Under the pieces are notes generated by a model. The model had not been told where the DNA came from, made no database searches, and saw only the letters and a list, made by a program, of their open reading frames with translations. DNA of 64,000 nt from Paraburkholderia sp. LEh10 (lineage in GTDB: Bacteria; Pseudomonadota; Gammaproteobacteria; Burkholderiales; Burkholderiaceae), in NCBI RefSeq assembly GCF_017814945.1, contig NZ_JAGIPX010000005.1, positions 62,001 through 126,000 of the forward strand, in the 5' to 3' direction. Position numbers and translations under genes: made by a program. Positions 34,402 to 44,041 of the stretch are shown piece by piece; the stretch's first letter is position 1, and every line of letters begins with the position of its first letter.

Positions 34402-35521
34402 GGCACGCTCCCAGTTCGAAGCGCGCGGGCAGGAATGGATCGATGGCGATGGCAGCCTCCGTCTGCGTGATCTGCGCGGCGAGCAGTTGCGCGGTGCCGA
34501 GCGACGTCGTCACGCCCAACCCTTCGTGGCCGACGGCGAGCCATACGCGCGGCGATGCACCGCTCGCGGGACCGATCAGCGGCAAGCCGTCAGCCGATGC
34601 GGCGCGAAAACCCGTCCATGCACGGATGCCGTTGAGCGTCGGCAGTGCGGGCAGATAGCGTGCCGCACGCTGCAGCATTCGCGCGAGCACGGGCATTTCG
34701 ACGGCGGCATCGATGGTGTCGAACTGACGCGACGAGCCGATCAGCAGTTGTCCCGTCGGGCGCGGCTGCGCGTTGAAAGCGACCGACGTGCCCGTCGCGT
34801 GATGCGCGCTCCTGATGTAGCCAAGCTCGAGCAGTTGATGACGAATGAAGCTGGGATAGCGGTCCGTGATCAGCAGATGACCTTTCTTCGGCTGCAAAGG
34901 CAAGCTTGGCACGAGCGCCGCTGCCTGCAATCCGTTCGCGACGACGACATGCGCGCCGCCGATGCACTCGCCGTCCGCCAGCGTGACGCGAGCCGCGTCG
35001 ACGGCGATGGCTTGCGCGCGCAACCGCACGTCGATCCGCGCGGCGCCCGGCGATTGCGTCAGCAGCCATTGCGCGACGGCGGGCGCGTACACGATGCTGT
35101 CGTGCTCGACGAGCAAGCCGCCCGCCATGCCCGGCGCGAGCGACGGCTCGCAATCGTACAGAGCGCGCGCATCGAGCAGTGCCGCACTGACGCCCTGCGC
35201 CGCGAACGCCGCGTGCATCGCGCGCGCGGCGTCGAGTTCTTCGGTGTCGGCCGCGACCCAAAGCGTGCCGCAGCGCGCGAACGCATCGCGCGTGCGCAGC
35301 TGCGGCGCAAGCTCGATCCACAGCTCGCGCGAATAACGGCTCAGCGCAAATTCCGCCGGCGAATCGTTCATCACGACGATGTGCCCCATGCCCGCCGCCG
35401 TCGCGCCGCCGCCGATGCCGTGCGCGTCGAGCACCGTCACGCGCAGGCCGCGCGCCGCGAGCTCCGCCGCGCACGCCGCGCCGACGATACCCGCGCCGAC
35501 GATCACGACATCCGCCGTCAT
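34394..35521 (-). CDS. D-hydroxyproline dehydrogenase, catalytic FAD subunit (DAO fold)
   Basis: A 375-residue DadA-like flavoenzyme. [21 protein letters not shown] is at residue 4, [13 protein letters not shown] near 35, and the FAD-closing [19 protein letters not shown] near 330. In this context it should oxidise cis-4-hydroxy-D-proline to delta1-pyrroline-4-hydroxy-2-carboxylate. The start overlaps the epimerase stop (ATGA). Confidence 0.85.
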   Translation of the reverse strand: MTADVVIVGAGIVGAACAAELAARGLRVTVLDAHGIGGGATAAGMGHIVVMNDSPAEFALSRYSRELWIELAPQLRTRDAFARCGTLWVAADTEELDAARAMHAAFAAQGVSAALLDARALYDCEPSLAPGMAGGLLVEHDSIVYAPAVAQWLLTQSPGAARIDVRLRAQAIAVDAARVTLADGECIGGAHVVVANGLQAAALVPSLPLQPKKGHLLITDRYPSFIRHQLLELGYIRSAHHATGTSVAFNAQPRPTGQLLIGSSRQFDTIDAAVEMPVLARMLQRAARYLPALPTLNGIRAWTGFRAASADGLPLIGPASGASPRVWLAVGHEGLGVTTSLGTAQLLAAQITQTEAAIAIDPFLPARFELGACHV

Positions 35522-36474
35522 ACCGTGCGGATGCCCCACGCGAACGGATCGCGGCCGTCGAAGCACAGACGGCTTTCGGCCATGATGTGCGCGTGTCCCG
35601 TGATGGTCGGGATAACGGTCCGAACGCCGTCCTGCTCGCCGCCTTCGGCGTAGCTCGCGTCGAACACGCTGCCGATGATGCTCTCCTGCCGCCAGAGCTC
35701 GCCCGCCGCGAGCTTGCCGTCGGCGGCCAGGCACGCGACCTTCGCGCTCGTTCCCGTGCCGCACGGCGAGCGGTCGTATGCGTTGCCCGGACAAAGCACG
35801 AAGCTGCGGCTGTCGATGCCTTCGCGCGAACCGGGACCGAACAGCTCGATGTGATCGATCAACGCGCCGTTCGCGCCTGTCACGCCCGACGCGATCAGCG
35901 CATCGCGGATCGCCGAGCTGAAGGCCGTGAGTTCGGCAATGTTCGATGCGTCCAGCGTGCGGCCATGATCCGCGACGAGGAAGAACCAGTTGCCGCCCCA
36001 CGCGATATCGCCCGTCAACGGGCCTGCGCCGGGCACGTCGACGGTTACGTCCTTGCGATGGCGGTAGGCGGGCACGTTGCGCACGGACACGCTTAGGTCG
36101 TCGTTGAGCGTCGCCTCGACGATGCCGACGGGCGTGTCGATCGCGTGCCGGCCTGGTCCGATGCGTCCCATATGCGCGAGCGAAACGACAAGACCGATCG
36201 TGCCGTGCCCGCACATGCCCAGATAGCCGACGTTGTTGAAGAAAATCACGCCCGCCGCGCACCCTTTATGATCGGGCTCGCACAACAGGGCACCGACCAC
36301 GACATCGGAGCCGCGCGGCTCGGTGACGATGCCCGCGCGCCAGTCGTCGAAGCGCGCGCGAAACACGCCGAGCCGTTGCGCGAGGGTGCCGCCGCCCAGA
36401 TCGGGGCCGCCGGACACGACGAGACGGGTTGGCTCACCGCCCGTGTGCGAATCGATCACGTTCAAGGTTTTCAT
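35518..36474 (-). CDS. lhpA: 4-hydroxyproline 2-epimerase (proline racemase family)
   Basis: A 318-residue cofactor-free enzyme that interconverts trans-4-hydroxy-L-proline and cis-4-hydroxy-D-proline. The start [17 protein letters not shown] is diagnostic. The two catalytic cysteines of epimerases are present: C88 in MCGHGTIG and C238 in [10 protein letters not shown]. Family members with Thr at the second position are dehydratases, so this is the epimerase form. Position as first gene of the dehydrogenase operon agrees. An ATG three codons upstream (36483) is also possible. Confidence 0.88.
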   Translation of the reverse strand: MKTLNVIDSHTGGEPTRLVVSGGPDLGGGTLAQRLGVFRARFDDWRAGIVTEPRGSDVVVGALLCEPDHKGCAAGVIFFNNVGYLGMCGHGTIGLVVSLAHMGRIGPGRHAIDTPVGIVEATLNDDLSVSVRNVPAYRHRKDVTVDVPGAGPLTGDIAWGGNWFFLVADHGRTLDASNIAELTAFSSAIRDALIASGVTGANGALIDHIELFGPGSREGIDSRSFVLCPGNAYDRSPCGTGTSAKVACLAADGKLAAGELWRQESIIGSVFDASYAEGGEQDGVRTVIPTITGHAHIMAESRLCFDGRDPFAWGIRTV

Positions 36475-36841
36475 GTCGCTCATGGTAGAAACGCGGGGCG
36501 GCGCAGTCTTGAAGCGGCTGCGCGTGGATTGTGACGATTTCGGCATAACCCGGAGAACGCGGATCGCGCGTGCATACATCTGGTTTCATACCGTCGGCGA
36601 ACTGGACGTGCATTGGACCAATAGCATGCCTGGCGCACCGGCGAGCAGACAGCGCCGAAGCCTGGATGAGCATCCCGCGCCGGGCGACATGCGTGCAATC
36701 CATTGAAAGCATCGTAAAACATGACTCACTTTCGCACAGCGACTGTGCCGAAATCGTCACGCACGACGCGCGATTCGCGCAAGACACCCGAATATTCCCT
36801 GCTTACACTGCACTCGACTCATAACTTTCAGGAGAGCAGTC
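36475..36841. promoter_or_regulatory. Divergent promoter region of the hydroxyproline genes
   Basis: 367 bp between the leftward epimerase operon and the rightward deaminase gene. Both transcripts must start here, and an AraC-type regulator would bind here. I see no clear direct repeat pair to name as its operator. Confidence 0.5.
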
Positions 36842-37747
36842 GTGGCGCATATCTGGGAAGGCGTATGGCCAGCAGTCACCACCAAGTTCAACGCGGATTT
36901 CAGCATAGACCGCGCGGCGACCAACAAGCACGTCGAGGCGCAGATCGACGCGGGCGTCGACGGCATCATCGTTTGCGGCTCGCTCGGCGAAGCGTCCACC
37001 CTTTCACTCGATGAAAAGCTGCAGGTGCTCGACGTGGCCGTCGAGGCATCGCGCGGACGTGTGCCCGTGCTGCTGACGATCGCCGAGAACAGCACGCTAG
37101 ACGGCTGCCGCCAGGCCGAAGCGGGCGCGAAGCGCGGCGCAGCGGGCTATATGGTGCTGCCGGGCCTGCGTTATCTGTCGGACGAGCGCGAAACGCTGAA
37201 TCACTTCCGCATGGTCGCCGACGCGAGCCCGCTGCCGCTGATGATTTACAACAATCCGCTCGCGTATGGCGTCGACATGACGCCGGCGATGTTCGCCGAG
37301 ATCGCCGATGAGAAAAAGATCGTCGCGATCAAGGAGTCGTGCGGCGACGTGCGCCGGGTGACGGATCTGATCAATGCAGTCGGCGACCGCTATGCGATTC
37401 TGTGCGGCGTCGACAACCTCGCGATGGAAGCCGTGCTGATGGGCGCGCACGGCTGGGTGGCGGGTCTCGTGTGCGCGTTCCCGCACGAGACAGTCGCGAT
37501 CTACAGGTTGCTAAAGGCGGGTCGGCTGGAAGAAGCGCGTGCGATCTATCGCTGGTTCGCGCCGTTGCTGGCGCTCGATGTTTCGCCGAAACTCGTGCAG
37601 AACATCAAGCTCGCGGAGGCGATTGTCGGTTTGGGCACGGAGCCGGTGCGCCCGCCGCGCCTGCCGCTTGCCGGCAATGAACGCAAGGCTGTCGAAACGC
37701 TGATCCGTCACGCGCTCGAAACGCGTCCGGCACTGCCCGCGCTGTAA
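36842..37747 (+). CDS. DapA-family lyase, likely delta1-pyrroline-4-hydroxy-2-carboxylate deaminase
   Basis: A 301-residue TIM-barrel Schiff-base enzyme. GSLGEASTLS near 47 replaces the GTTGE motif of dihydrodipicolinate synthase, Y136 lies in MIYNNP, and the Schiff-base lysine is K164 in VAIKESCGD. In hydroxyproline clusters this family member converts the cyclic imine to 2-oxoglutarate semialdehyde with loss of ammonia. GTG start behind AGGAGA. Confidence 0.82.
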   Translation: MAHIWEGVWPAVTTKFNADFSIDRAATNKHVEAQIDAGVDGIIVCGSLGEASTLSLDEKLQVLDVAVEASRGRVPVLLTIAENSTLDGCRQAEAGAKRGAAGYMVLPGLRYLSDERETLNHFRMVADASPLPLMIYNNPLAYGVDMTPAMFAEIADEKKIVAIKESCGDVRRVTDLINAVGDRYAILCGVDNLAMEAVLMGAHGWVAGLVCAFPHETVAIYRLLKAGRLEEARAIYRWFAPLLALDVSPKLVQNIKLAEAIVGLGTEPVRPPRLPLAGNERKAVETLIRHALETRPALPAL

Positions 37748-37772
37748 GCGCAGGCGAAGATTCGAAAAGCAC

Positions 37773-37810
37773 AAAAAAGAACCCGCCGTCTTCACACGAA
37801 GCCAGGCGGG
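37773..37810 (-). terminator. Minus-strand terminator downstream of the response-regulator remnant
   Basis: CCCGCC at 37782-37787 pairs with GGCGGG at 37805-37810 around a long loop that can itself fold. A U-rich stretch (UUCUUUUUU) follows on the minus strand. It lies just past the deaminase stop on the other strand. Confidence 0.55.
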
Positions 37811-37987
37811 CCGTCAACACGCACCCGAAGCGGGGGATGTCTCAACCTCGGGAGCCAAGATGCTACCGAAGACCTTGCGCGACATGCAATAAACCGTTAC
37901 AAAAATGCCACAGTTCTCAATTTTGCCGGCGTGCGGTAACCAACACCCCGCGCAGGCAAAAGATCCGGCGGAGAAAAAACGGAGCAC

Positions 37988-38019
37988 AAAAAGCAAGCGG
38001 CGACAGAAGTCGCCGCTTG
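37988..38019 (-). terminator. Strong minus-strand terminator
   Basis: CAAGCGGCGAC at 37994-38004 pairs perfectly with GTCGCCGCTTG at 38009-38019 around a 4-base loop. On the minus strand it is followed by GCTTTTTG. It ends 25 bp past the response-regulator remnant and shows that this was a real 3' gene end. Confidence 0.85.
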
Positions 38020-38044
38020 AAACACTCACAATGCCCGAGCGCGA

Positions 38045-38362
38045 TCACGCTGCCTGCGCATGCGTCACAACGGTTTCCTCACTGCGCAAATGCAACAGCC
38101 GATACCCGCTCTTGTACACAGGCTGCAGACGGAAATCGTTGTGCGGCTCGATCTGCAGTAAAAGGCGCAGACGCGACACATGGCTGTCGATCGTGCGCGT
38201 CACTTCGCGAAATTCGCGGCCCCAGACCATCGCGAAGATGTGATCGCGCGACAGCACGCGGCCAATGTTCGAAAAGAACAGCGACGCCAGCCGATACTGC
38301 GTGCCCGACAGCTGCACCGGCGTGCCGCGCAGCGTGACAAGCTGGCGGCGCGTATCGAAGTG
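38045..38362 (-). pseudogene. Truncated OmpR/PhoB-type response regulator (DNA-binding half only)
   Basis: 106 open codons encode RRQLVTLRGTPVQLSGTQYRLASLFFSNIG in part, then VLSRDHIFAMVWGREF and RTIDSHVSRLRLLL, a complete winged-helix Trans_reg_C domain. The receiver domain (about 120 residues) that should precede it is absent. Reading upstream, the frame meets a TAA at 38363-38365 directly before the domain and the sequence character changes. A GTG at 38317 could give a 90-residue free DNA-binding domain. The break coincides with the edge of the phage-like region, so disruption by insertion is the best explanation. Confidence 0.75.
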
Positions 38363-38505
38363 TTAGAGCCTCAAGAACGGCAAAAAACAGCAAATAATCA
38401 ATTCCTTACGTGTTGTTCCTGCGTTGAATTTCAGGTGCGAAAACCTCCTATCACGCCCTAGTGAAATCAAGAACTTACGTAGGGTTTTGAACACAGGTCG
38501 CACGC

Positions 38506-38862
38506 CTATTCTTCATAGAGCCAAGTCGCCAATCGGGCGACGCAGATGTCGTATATGCCACGCACGATGGGAGATCGGTAATCTAACTGCCATCCGTGAT
38601 CGAACAGGAGTGCGAGATCGTCAGCGCCCCGCAGTGGCTCGACTGCCCATATTGAAGCTGCAAGGTCGACAGACACACGCCGCAAACGCGCGCCTTCGAT
38701 CCAGTCCATTGACGCGCCGTTCCCGGCGAGCCAAATCCGCTGCGACTCGACAAAGTGATCGGTCCGTAACCATTGGCCCGTCTTGGCGCATGCGATTAGC
38801 TGTGACACGACCATGTGACACAGCAATTGTGCGCGGCTCTGGCCGTTGAGTTTCCGTTTCAT
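38506..38862 (-). CDS. Hypothetical protein in phage-like region
   Basis: A 118-residue protein beginning MKRKLNGQSRAQLLCHMVVSQ, with a helix-rich N-terminus and a C-terminal IYDICVARLATWLYEE. No domain was recognised. The start at 38862 is chosen because upstream in-frame residues look non-coding. It lies just inside the putative insertion boundary. Confidence 0.5.
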   Translation of the reverse strand: MKRKLNGQSRAQLLCHMVVSQLIACAKTGQWLRTDHFVESQRIWLAGNGASMDWIEGARLRRVSVDLAASIWAVEPLRGADDLALLFDHGWQLDYRSPIVRGIYDICVARLATWLYEE

Positions 38863-39117
38863 AGGCGTGTTCTGAGATCGATGGCGATATTTAACCTGAT
38901 TCAGAGCGACTCTGCGGGACCAGCATCCCTGCACCCCATGCGGGGCTTCACTCGCCCGCGAGACGCTTAACTGTTAGCGATACAGATAGTCTGTCTAATG
39001 CCCGCTTAAAAATCGCGCAGCCAAAACCCGCTTACAGCGGACTTCCCTGTCTAGGTATTAGACGGAAATTTCCGGATCGGTGTAGCATCGATACTGTATG
39101 GATATACAGGTGCCAAA

Positions 39118-39336
39118 ATGGGGCTCAGCGACGCGTACGGGACGAAACATCCATGCCGCGAATGCGAGCATTGGGGCGGAGACATGGCAGGAACGACGCA
39201 CTCGGTTTGCTTGCGTAACGATCAGGTTCAAGTGCAAGCTGATGGCGAGTACGGCTGCGTATTCTGGGTCCGAGCGATCGGTTCAGATGATGAATCGGGT
39301 CCGAGTAATGCTCGCTACAGGCCACCGCGGAGGTGA
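39118..39336 (+). CDS. Small Cys-rich phage-type protein
   Basis: A 72-residue protein with HPCRECEHWGGD, SVCLR and GCVFW, four cysteines in a C-x2-C ... C ... C layout that could bind zinc. Similar Cys/Trp-containing short proteins are common in Burkholderia prophages. Its stop overlaps the upstream end of the next gene's leader. Confidence 0.55.
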   Translation: MGLSDAYGTKHPCRECEHWGGDMAGTTHSVCLRNDQVQVQADGEYGCVFWVRAIGSDDESGPSNARYRPPRR

Positions 39337-39338
39337 CT

Positions 39339-39527
39339 ATGAGCTTTGGAGATCCCGACGAGATTTTGGCCGGCATACTGAGTCGCCCGCTCAAGCCGAA
39401 CGAACTCGGACACACAGCGCTCGAAGACTTCGAGCATTTTTGCGCGTACACAGGCTGCTCGCTGGAGCGGATCGGACCGGAAGCGTTTGCCTGGGCAAAA
39501 CTGGCTTTTCTCAGCGCCCGTGATTGA
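39339..39527 (+). CDS. Small acidic protein of unknown function
   Basis: A 62-residue helical protein (MSFGDPDEILAGILSRPL and ALEDFEHFCAYTGCSLERIG). GCGGAGG six bases before the ATG sets the start. It forms a two-gene unit with the Cys-rich gene in front. Confidence 0.5.
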   Translation: MSFGDPDEILAGILSRPLKPNELGHTALEDFEHFCAYTGCSLERIGPEAFAWAKLAFLSARD

Positions 39528-39661
39528 TGCCTCGGATTTCATGCACGCAACGCTGCGATCGCACCTGTTTTCTTCGCAAGGAACGGCGGAAGTACGATAG
39601 TTTCCGGTGCATCCCGCGAAAGCCGAGCGATCGCGTAGAGCTGATCAGTCGAACCGGAAGT

Positions 39662-39688
39662 AAAAAAGCCGGGGCTTTTGGCCCCGGC
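39662..39688 (-). terminator. Rho-independent terminator of the large repeat protein gene
   Basis: GCCGGGGC at 39668-39675 pairs with GCCCCGGC at 39681-39688 around a 5-base loop, followed by six U residues on the minus strand, 38 bp past the stop codon. Confidence 0.9.
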
Positions 39689-39725
39689 CTTCGCCAGCTA
39701 GAGAAATACTAGACTAGCCGCTGTT

Positions 39726-42689
39726 TTACGCTTGGAAGTGGATGTGGCTCAGGTCAACCGTACCGGTCAACTTGACAACAGTGTCCGTCCCCGAGAAGCC
39801 AGTGTCACCGGCGGCAGCGTGAACGACATACGTGTTGCCCTGGTACTGGAACGATGCGACTTCGCTCGCAGCAGCATCCGCCGTGGCGGCAGCACCTGCC
39901 TTGGCAGCAGCGGCGTTGAGGAAGTCCGTGAACGCAGCGGTCGATGCAAGAGCAACAGTACCAGCGTTGGCAAGCGCTGCAGGAGCGACGGCAGTACCAA
40001 ACTGGATCGTATCGCCTGCATGTGCGCCATTGAACGTGGTGTAGATGTTGCCGTTCGTGTTCGCACTGCTGATGATAAGAGTGTCGTTGCCGGTACCGCC
40101 GTTCACCACGTTGAGGCCCGAGCCAACAGTGATGGTATCGCCGCCGTTGCCGACCGTGATGGTGTTGTTGCCGTTGCCAACCGTCACGACATCAGCTGCG
40201 CCATTGCCCACGACGATCGTGTTGTTGCCATTGCCAGCCGTCACAACATCACCTGCGCCATTGCCCAGCGTCACGCTGTTGTTGAGATTCGAAGCCGACA
40301 GATTGACGCTATCAGCCGCGCCGTTTCCAGCGGTCACCACCGTCGTACCGGCGCTGCCCGTGATGGACAGCACGCCGTCGCTAGCGGTGATCGAGTCGGT
40401 GTGCGTTGCATCCGCGTTGCCCGAGAAGGTGAAGTCAGCCGCCCCGACGTTGACCGATGCGCCGCTTGCGGACGTAGCACCAGCGCCAATCTTGACCAGC
40501 TCGCCCGAAGCGACACCAGTGGAATCAATAGAGGTCAGCGAACCCAGCGTGCTACCGACCGACAGATCCAGACCTGCCGCACCGCTAACGACGAGCTTCG
40601 TCGCGCCGGTGTCATGCAGTGCCAGCTTGTCGGTGAATGCACCACCCGTGGTATCACCCAGTGTCGCCACGTTGACCGTTTCGAAGCCATCAGCCGTCGT
40701 CAGCTTGCCGCTAGCATCCAGCAGAGCAGTCGACTTTGCAGTGCCCAAGGTCAGGTTCAGAACGTCAGCCGAGCCCGCGGCCTTCAGATTGACGGTGACG
40801 TTTTCGGTCAAGTCCGAACCATAGGTGAGCGACGTCGTAGCCGCAGCCTTGTTCAACGTCAGATTGTTAGCGCTCGTCGCGTCGATAACAATGCTCGAAT
40901 TGAAGCTCGACGGCAGTGCCGACAGGTCCAGCGTGCCGTTCGTTGCGCCCACGGCGCCAGTCAGTTCCAGCACTTGGAAGTTCGTTGCATGCGCCAAAGC
41001 CGTGGCCGTCAGGGTCGACAGGTCAGCGATGCTGTCCAGTGCCAGCGTGTTCACGCCTGCGCCGCCGTCGATAGCAACGGTCGGGATTGCGCTCAACGTG
41101 ACAACGTCTGCCCCAGAACCACCCTCATACGTCGCAGCGACGCTTCCCAGGTTGACCGTGTTGTTACCGGACGTAGCCGACGCGTTGACATCGGCCAGGT
41201 TCGTATCACCCGACAGGTTGGCCGACAGGCCAGCCGAACCCGAAACGGTCACGTTCTTCAGCGAGTTAACCGTAGCGTCGAACGTCAGCACGTTCGTGCC
41301 GCTCACCGCCAGAGTCTTCAGGCCGGAATCAGTGACAGCGAGTTCGGAATCCTTACCCGTCGTCGTGACGTTCAGCGTGGTGATTTCGTCGTTCGTATCG
41401 ACCAGTGACGCGCCAGTTGCCAAGTTGTTGACCGTCAGGTTCAGCGTCGTTGCAGTCGGCTTGGCCAGGTTGTCCGTCACCGTCACGTCCACTGCGGAGT
41501 TCGCCAGCGTCAGGTTCGTCAGTGCATTACTGAGGATCTTCGAGCCTGCGCCATAACCATCCAGGGACACCGTCGAAATGGTGTCAGCCTTCGTGGTGTT
41601 CGCGGCACCGGATTCGTTCGCGTCAGTGACCACCACCTTTCCAGCCGTTGCAGCTGCGCCGAGCGTTTGCGCAACCGAAACCGACGTCGTACCTGCAACA
41701 CCGTTGACCGAAACTTGACCGGCGGCAGCAGCTGCAGCGACCGTGTCGTGAATCGTGACCGTCGAGCCACCGTTCACAACGACAGTATTGCCCGCGCCAA
41801 CGCTATCGTTCACCGTTACCGCCGTCGTCGCTGCAGCCGTGACAACGTCGGAACCCTTTGACGTTGCAATGTTCAGGGCGGTCAGGCCAGTCCAGCCGCT
41901 AGCATCGATCGTTTCGCCGATGGTGGATTGAACATTAACCGTCTGAACACCGCTCACCGTAATCACGGGAAGTGCGCCTACGCCTTGATCAACAATATTC
42001 AGCGTGTTGTTCGCACCTTGCGCCTTGATGCTGTCAAAAGCGTTGAGCGTGCTGTCGTTGGTTGCGAGCAATGCGTTGATGACCGCATTGCCGCCGGTCA
42101 CATTGACGCCGTCTACACCGGTCGTGAGCGTGACCGTCTGACCAACCGTACCATTTCCGATGTTACCGACGGTCGCCGGCAGCTTTGCCGAGGCAGTGGC
42201 TTCCGAGGCCGTGTCAACCACTTCCGCCAGTGCTGCACGTGCGTTGTTCGATGCGGCATCGCCCGAGTACGCAACTTGAGCAGCCGTCGATTGGCCGATT
42301 GCAGCCGTGAACGCATCAGCGTACGACAGCTTTGCTGAGAGTTCCGTTGCGTCGTTGCCCGTCGCGCCGTTGTAAATGTTCAGGGCAACCGAAGCCAGCG
42401 AGAACGTGCCGTTGTTGATGCCTTGAACGTAGAAGCTCAGACCTGCCGAGTCCGCATCACGGCCGAACAGCGTTTGATAGATCGCGTTGACTTGAGCGGC
42501 CGTGTTCGAACCACCATAGAGGTGCGTCGATTCAGCCGAATTGCCGAACGCGTTGATGATGACGTTCAGGTTGCCACCTGCCTTGTCCAGTTGCGTCGCC
42601 CAGTAGTCCTGGCCTGCCGGATCAGCCGGACGGCCATAGTAGGCGATGTATGCCTTCTGAATCTGTTCGTAATATTGTGCTGCGGCCAT
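39726..42689 (-). CDS. Large DUF4214 / RTX-like repeat surface protein (S-layer- or adhesin-like)
   Basis: A 987-residue protein. The N-terminus has DUF4214-type motifs (YIAYYGRPADPAGQDYWATQLD and YQTLFGRDADSAGLSFYVQGI). The bulk is Thr/Asn/Val/Ala-rich beta repeats with almost no Cys. Near residues 810-900 glycine-Asn repeats occur (VTAGNGNNTIVVGNGAADVVTVGNGNNTI, shortened here to VTAGNGNNTIVVG) that resemble RTX calcium-binding nonapeptides. There is no Sec signal, so type I secretion is likely. Architecture recalls Caulobacter-type S-layer proteins. GGAG precedes the ATG. It has a strong terminator and stands alone. Confidence 0.75.
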   Translation of the reverse strand: MAAAQYYEQIQKAYIAYYGRPADPAGQDYWATQLDKAGGNLNVIINAFGNSAESTHLYGGSNTAAQVNAIYQTLFGRDADSAGLSFYVQGINNGTFSLASVALNIYNGATGNDATELSAKLSYADAFTAAIGQSTAAQVAYSGDAASNNARAALAEVVDTASEATASAKLPATVGNIGNGTVGQTVTLTTGVDGVNVTGGNAVINALLATNDSTLNAFDSIKAQGANNTLNIVDQGVGALPVITVSGVQTVNVQSTIGETIDASGWTGLTALNIATSKGSDVVTAAATTAVTVNDSVGAGNTVVVNGGSTVTIHDTVAAAAAAGQVSVNGVAGTTSVSVAQTLGAAATAGKVVVTDANESGAANTTKADTISTVSLDGYGAGSKILSNALTNLTLANSAVDVTVTDNLAKPTATTLNLTVNNLATGASLVDTNDEITTLNVTTTGKDSELAVTDSGLKTLAVSGTNVLTFDATVNSLKNVTVSGSAGLSANLSGDTNLADVNASATSGNNTVNLGSVAATYEGGSGADVVTLSAIPTVAIDGGAGVNTLALDSIADLSTLTATALAHATNFQVLELTGAVGATNGTLDLSALPSSFNSSIVIDATSANNLTLNKAAATTSLTYGSDLTENVTVNLKAAGSADVLNLTLGTAKSTALLDASGKLTTADGFETVNVATLGDTTGGAFTDKLALHDTGATKLVVSGAAGLDLSVGSTLGSLTSIDSTGVASGELVKIGAGATSASGASVNVGAADFTFSGNADATHTDSITASDGVLSITGSAGTTVVTAGNGAADSVNLSASNLNNSVTLGNGAGDVVTAGNGNNTIVVGNGAADVVTVGNGNNTITVGNGGDTITVGSGLNVVNGGTGNDTLIISSANTNGNIYTTFNGAHAGDTIQFGTAVAPAALANAGTVALASTAAFTDFLNAAAAKAGAAATADAAASEVASFQYQGNTYVVHAAAGDTGFSGTDTVVKLTGTVDLSHIHFQA

Positions 42690-43156
42690 TTATAAGCTCC
42701 AAAATTATTTATACACGTGTTTGCGCCATCAACTGTTGGGGCCCCTGCGCTTTAGTACGCCCCTCAACATCAAACGCGAACGCATTTTCGGATGACTTTC
42801 AGCGACGTATTGTGATGGTGCTCACAAAGCTTCAAATAGTGACGTCGAAATGTTGGCTATAGAACTGCGCGATTGAAAAGGATCGTGAACACGCAAAGCG
42901 CGTAGCCGGCGCGAGTTGCCAGCGAGGGTGTGAATGGGGCGCGAGAAGGGAGGATTAGCTAGTCCTGTAGCGGGCTGGAGGCCGCCAGTTCCGGAGGGAG
43001 GGAGCTGGCGGTGTACATCTGCTACTCTATGGCCGCTCACAATATGGAGCGCCACGATCTTAGTGTAGTGCCCGAATCATTTGTGTGACGGGCGTCACAA
43101 TGAAATCGCAAAAGAATCTGTAACTTTCGCCTCGTCCGCTCAGAATCCTTGCACAG
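42690..43156. other. Divergent intergenic region between surface protein and integrase
   Basis: About 470 bp. A 7-bp inverted repeat (CCGCCAG at 42982-42988, CTGGCGG at 43005-43011) flanks a purine-rich GGAGGGAGGGAG run. Both flanking genes start here. An attachment site could lie here, but no partner repeat is visible in the window. Confidence 0.45.
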
Positions 43157-44041
43157 ATGCAGATTGACTTTCCGCCTACCACCAAGACGCTTCTCGGAAA
43201 GCGCACCCTCAGAGATGTTATCAATCGCTATACCGATGAGTTCATGCCAGAAAAGAGGGGGGCGGCATCCATTGCGAAGAGCCTTCACGACATCGGTTTG
43301 AGCTGCCCGTTTTTGGGCGACCCGCTCGAACGCTTAACAGTGGAGATCATTTCAGAGTGGCTTGCGCAGCGCCTATCCGGAATAGCGGCGTCGCACGCCA
43401 CGTATGAACTGAATTTGGTAACTGCCTTGCTGGAGGTCGCCCGAGCCGAATTGGGCTGGATTAAGAATAACCCGGCACTATCGATCGCGCGCCCACCCAT
43501 CCCCGCTAACGATCGAAGTGCACCGGTCCCGCGCCGAGTGTCAGACGTGGAGATCCAGACCATGTGTGAAGCGATGGGATACGAAGACGGATCGATGGCA
43601 GCGAGCGGGTCTCAATATACGGCAGTCGCGTTCATTCTTTCGGTTGAGACAGGAATGAGGAAGAATGAGGCTCTCGCCCTCCGATGGTCTGATGTATTTC
43701 TAGATGAGGGTTATATCAGCATCATGGGAAGCGAAATCGAGGAAATCAGAAAAATCCCGCTCTCAAAAAAGGCCACCGCGTTGTTTTCTCAGCTTTTCAG
43801 GTTCGAAGACGACGAGCGGTGCATACCCGTGGCGCATCACTTCGCCAGTAAGACCTGGACTATGGCCAAAAAGAGGGCGATGCAGAGACTTCCTTCGCTT
43901 GAGGATTTGAAATTTACTGATTCTCGATATGAGGCAACGGCTCGAATGGCGAAAAACTTCAGCCTCCTCTCGCTATCGAAAATTCTAGACCATGCAAACC
44001 TGCCAACCCTTGTGCCCTACTACCTCGAGCCGGAAGTCTAA
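43157..44041 (+). CDS. Tyrosine recombinase (phage-type integrase), atypical
   Basis: A 294-residue protein. The core-binding domain is residues about 20-110. The catalytic domain shows R168 (ETGMRKNEALALRW), K199 after the beta hairpin, R257 (FTDSRYEATARM), H279 (ILDHANL) and the tyrosine pair Y288/Y289. The histidine two residues before R257 is replaced (TDSR instead of H-x-x-R). At 294 residues it lacks the usual arm-binding N-terminus of lambda-type enzymes. No strong ribosome binding site is seen. It faces the lysis genes. Confidence 0.75.
   Translation: MQIDFPPTTKTLLGKRTLRDVINRYTDEFMPEKRGAASIAKSLHDIGLSCPFLGDPLERLTVEIISEWLAQRLSGIAASHATYELNLVTALLEVARAELGWIKNNPALSIARPPIPANDRSAPVPRRVSDVEIQTMCEAMGYEDGSMAASGSQYTAVAFILSVETGMRKNEALALRWSDVFLDEGYISIMGSEIEEIRKIPLSKKATALFSQLFRFEDDERCIPVAHHFASKTWTMAKKRAMQRLPSLEDLKFTDSRYEATARMAKNFSLLSLSKILDHANLPTLVPYYLEPEV

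Noticed and set aside
39524..39712. Short frame overlapping the end of the acidic small protein gene
   Set aside because: It runs into the terminator of the gene on the other strand and has no similarity or ribosome binding site of note.
39732..41408. 558-codon plus-strand frame opposite the large repeat protein
   Set aside because: Its composition (Arg/Ser/Val repeats) mirrors the repeats on the other strand, which carry clear DUF4214 and RTX-like motifs.
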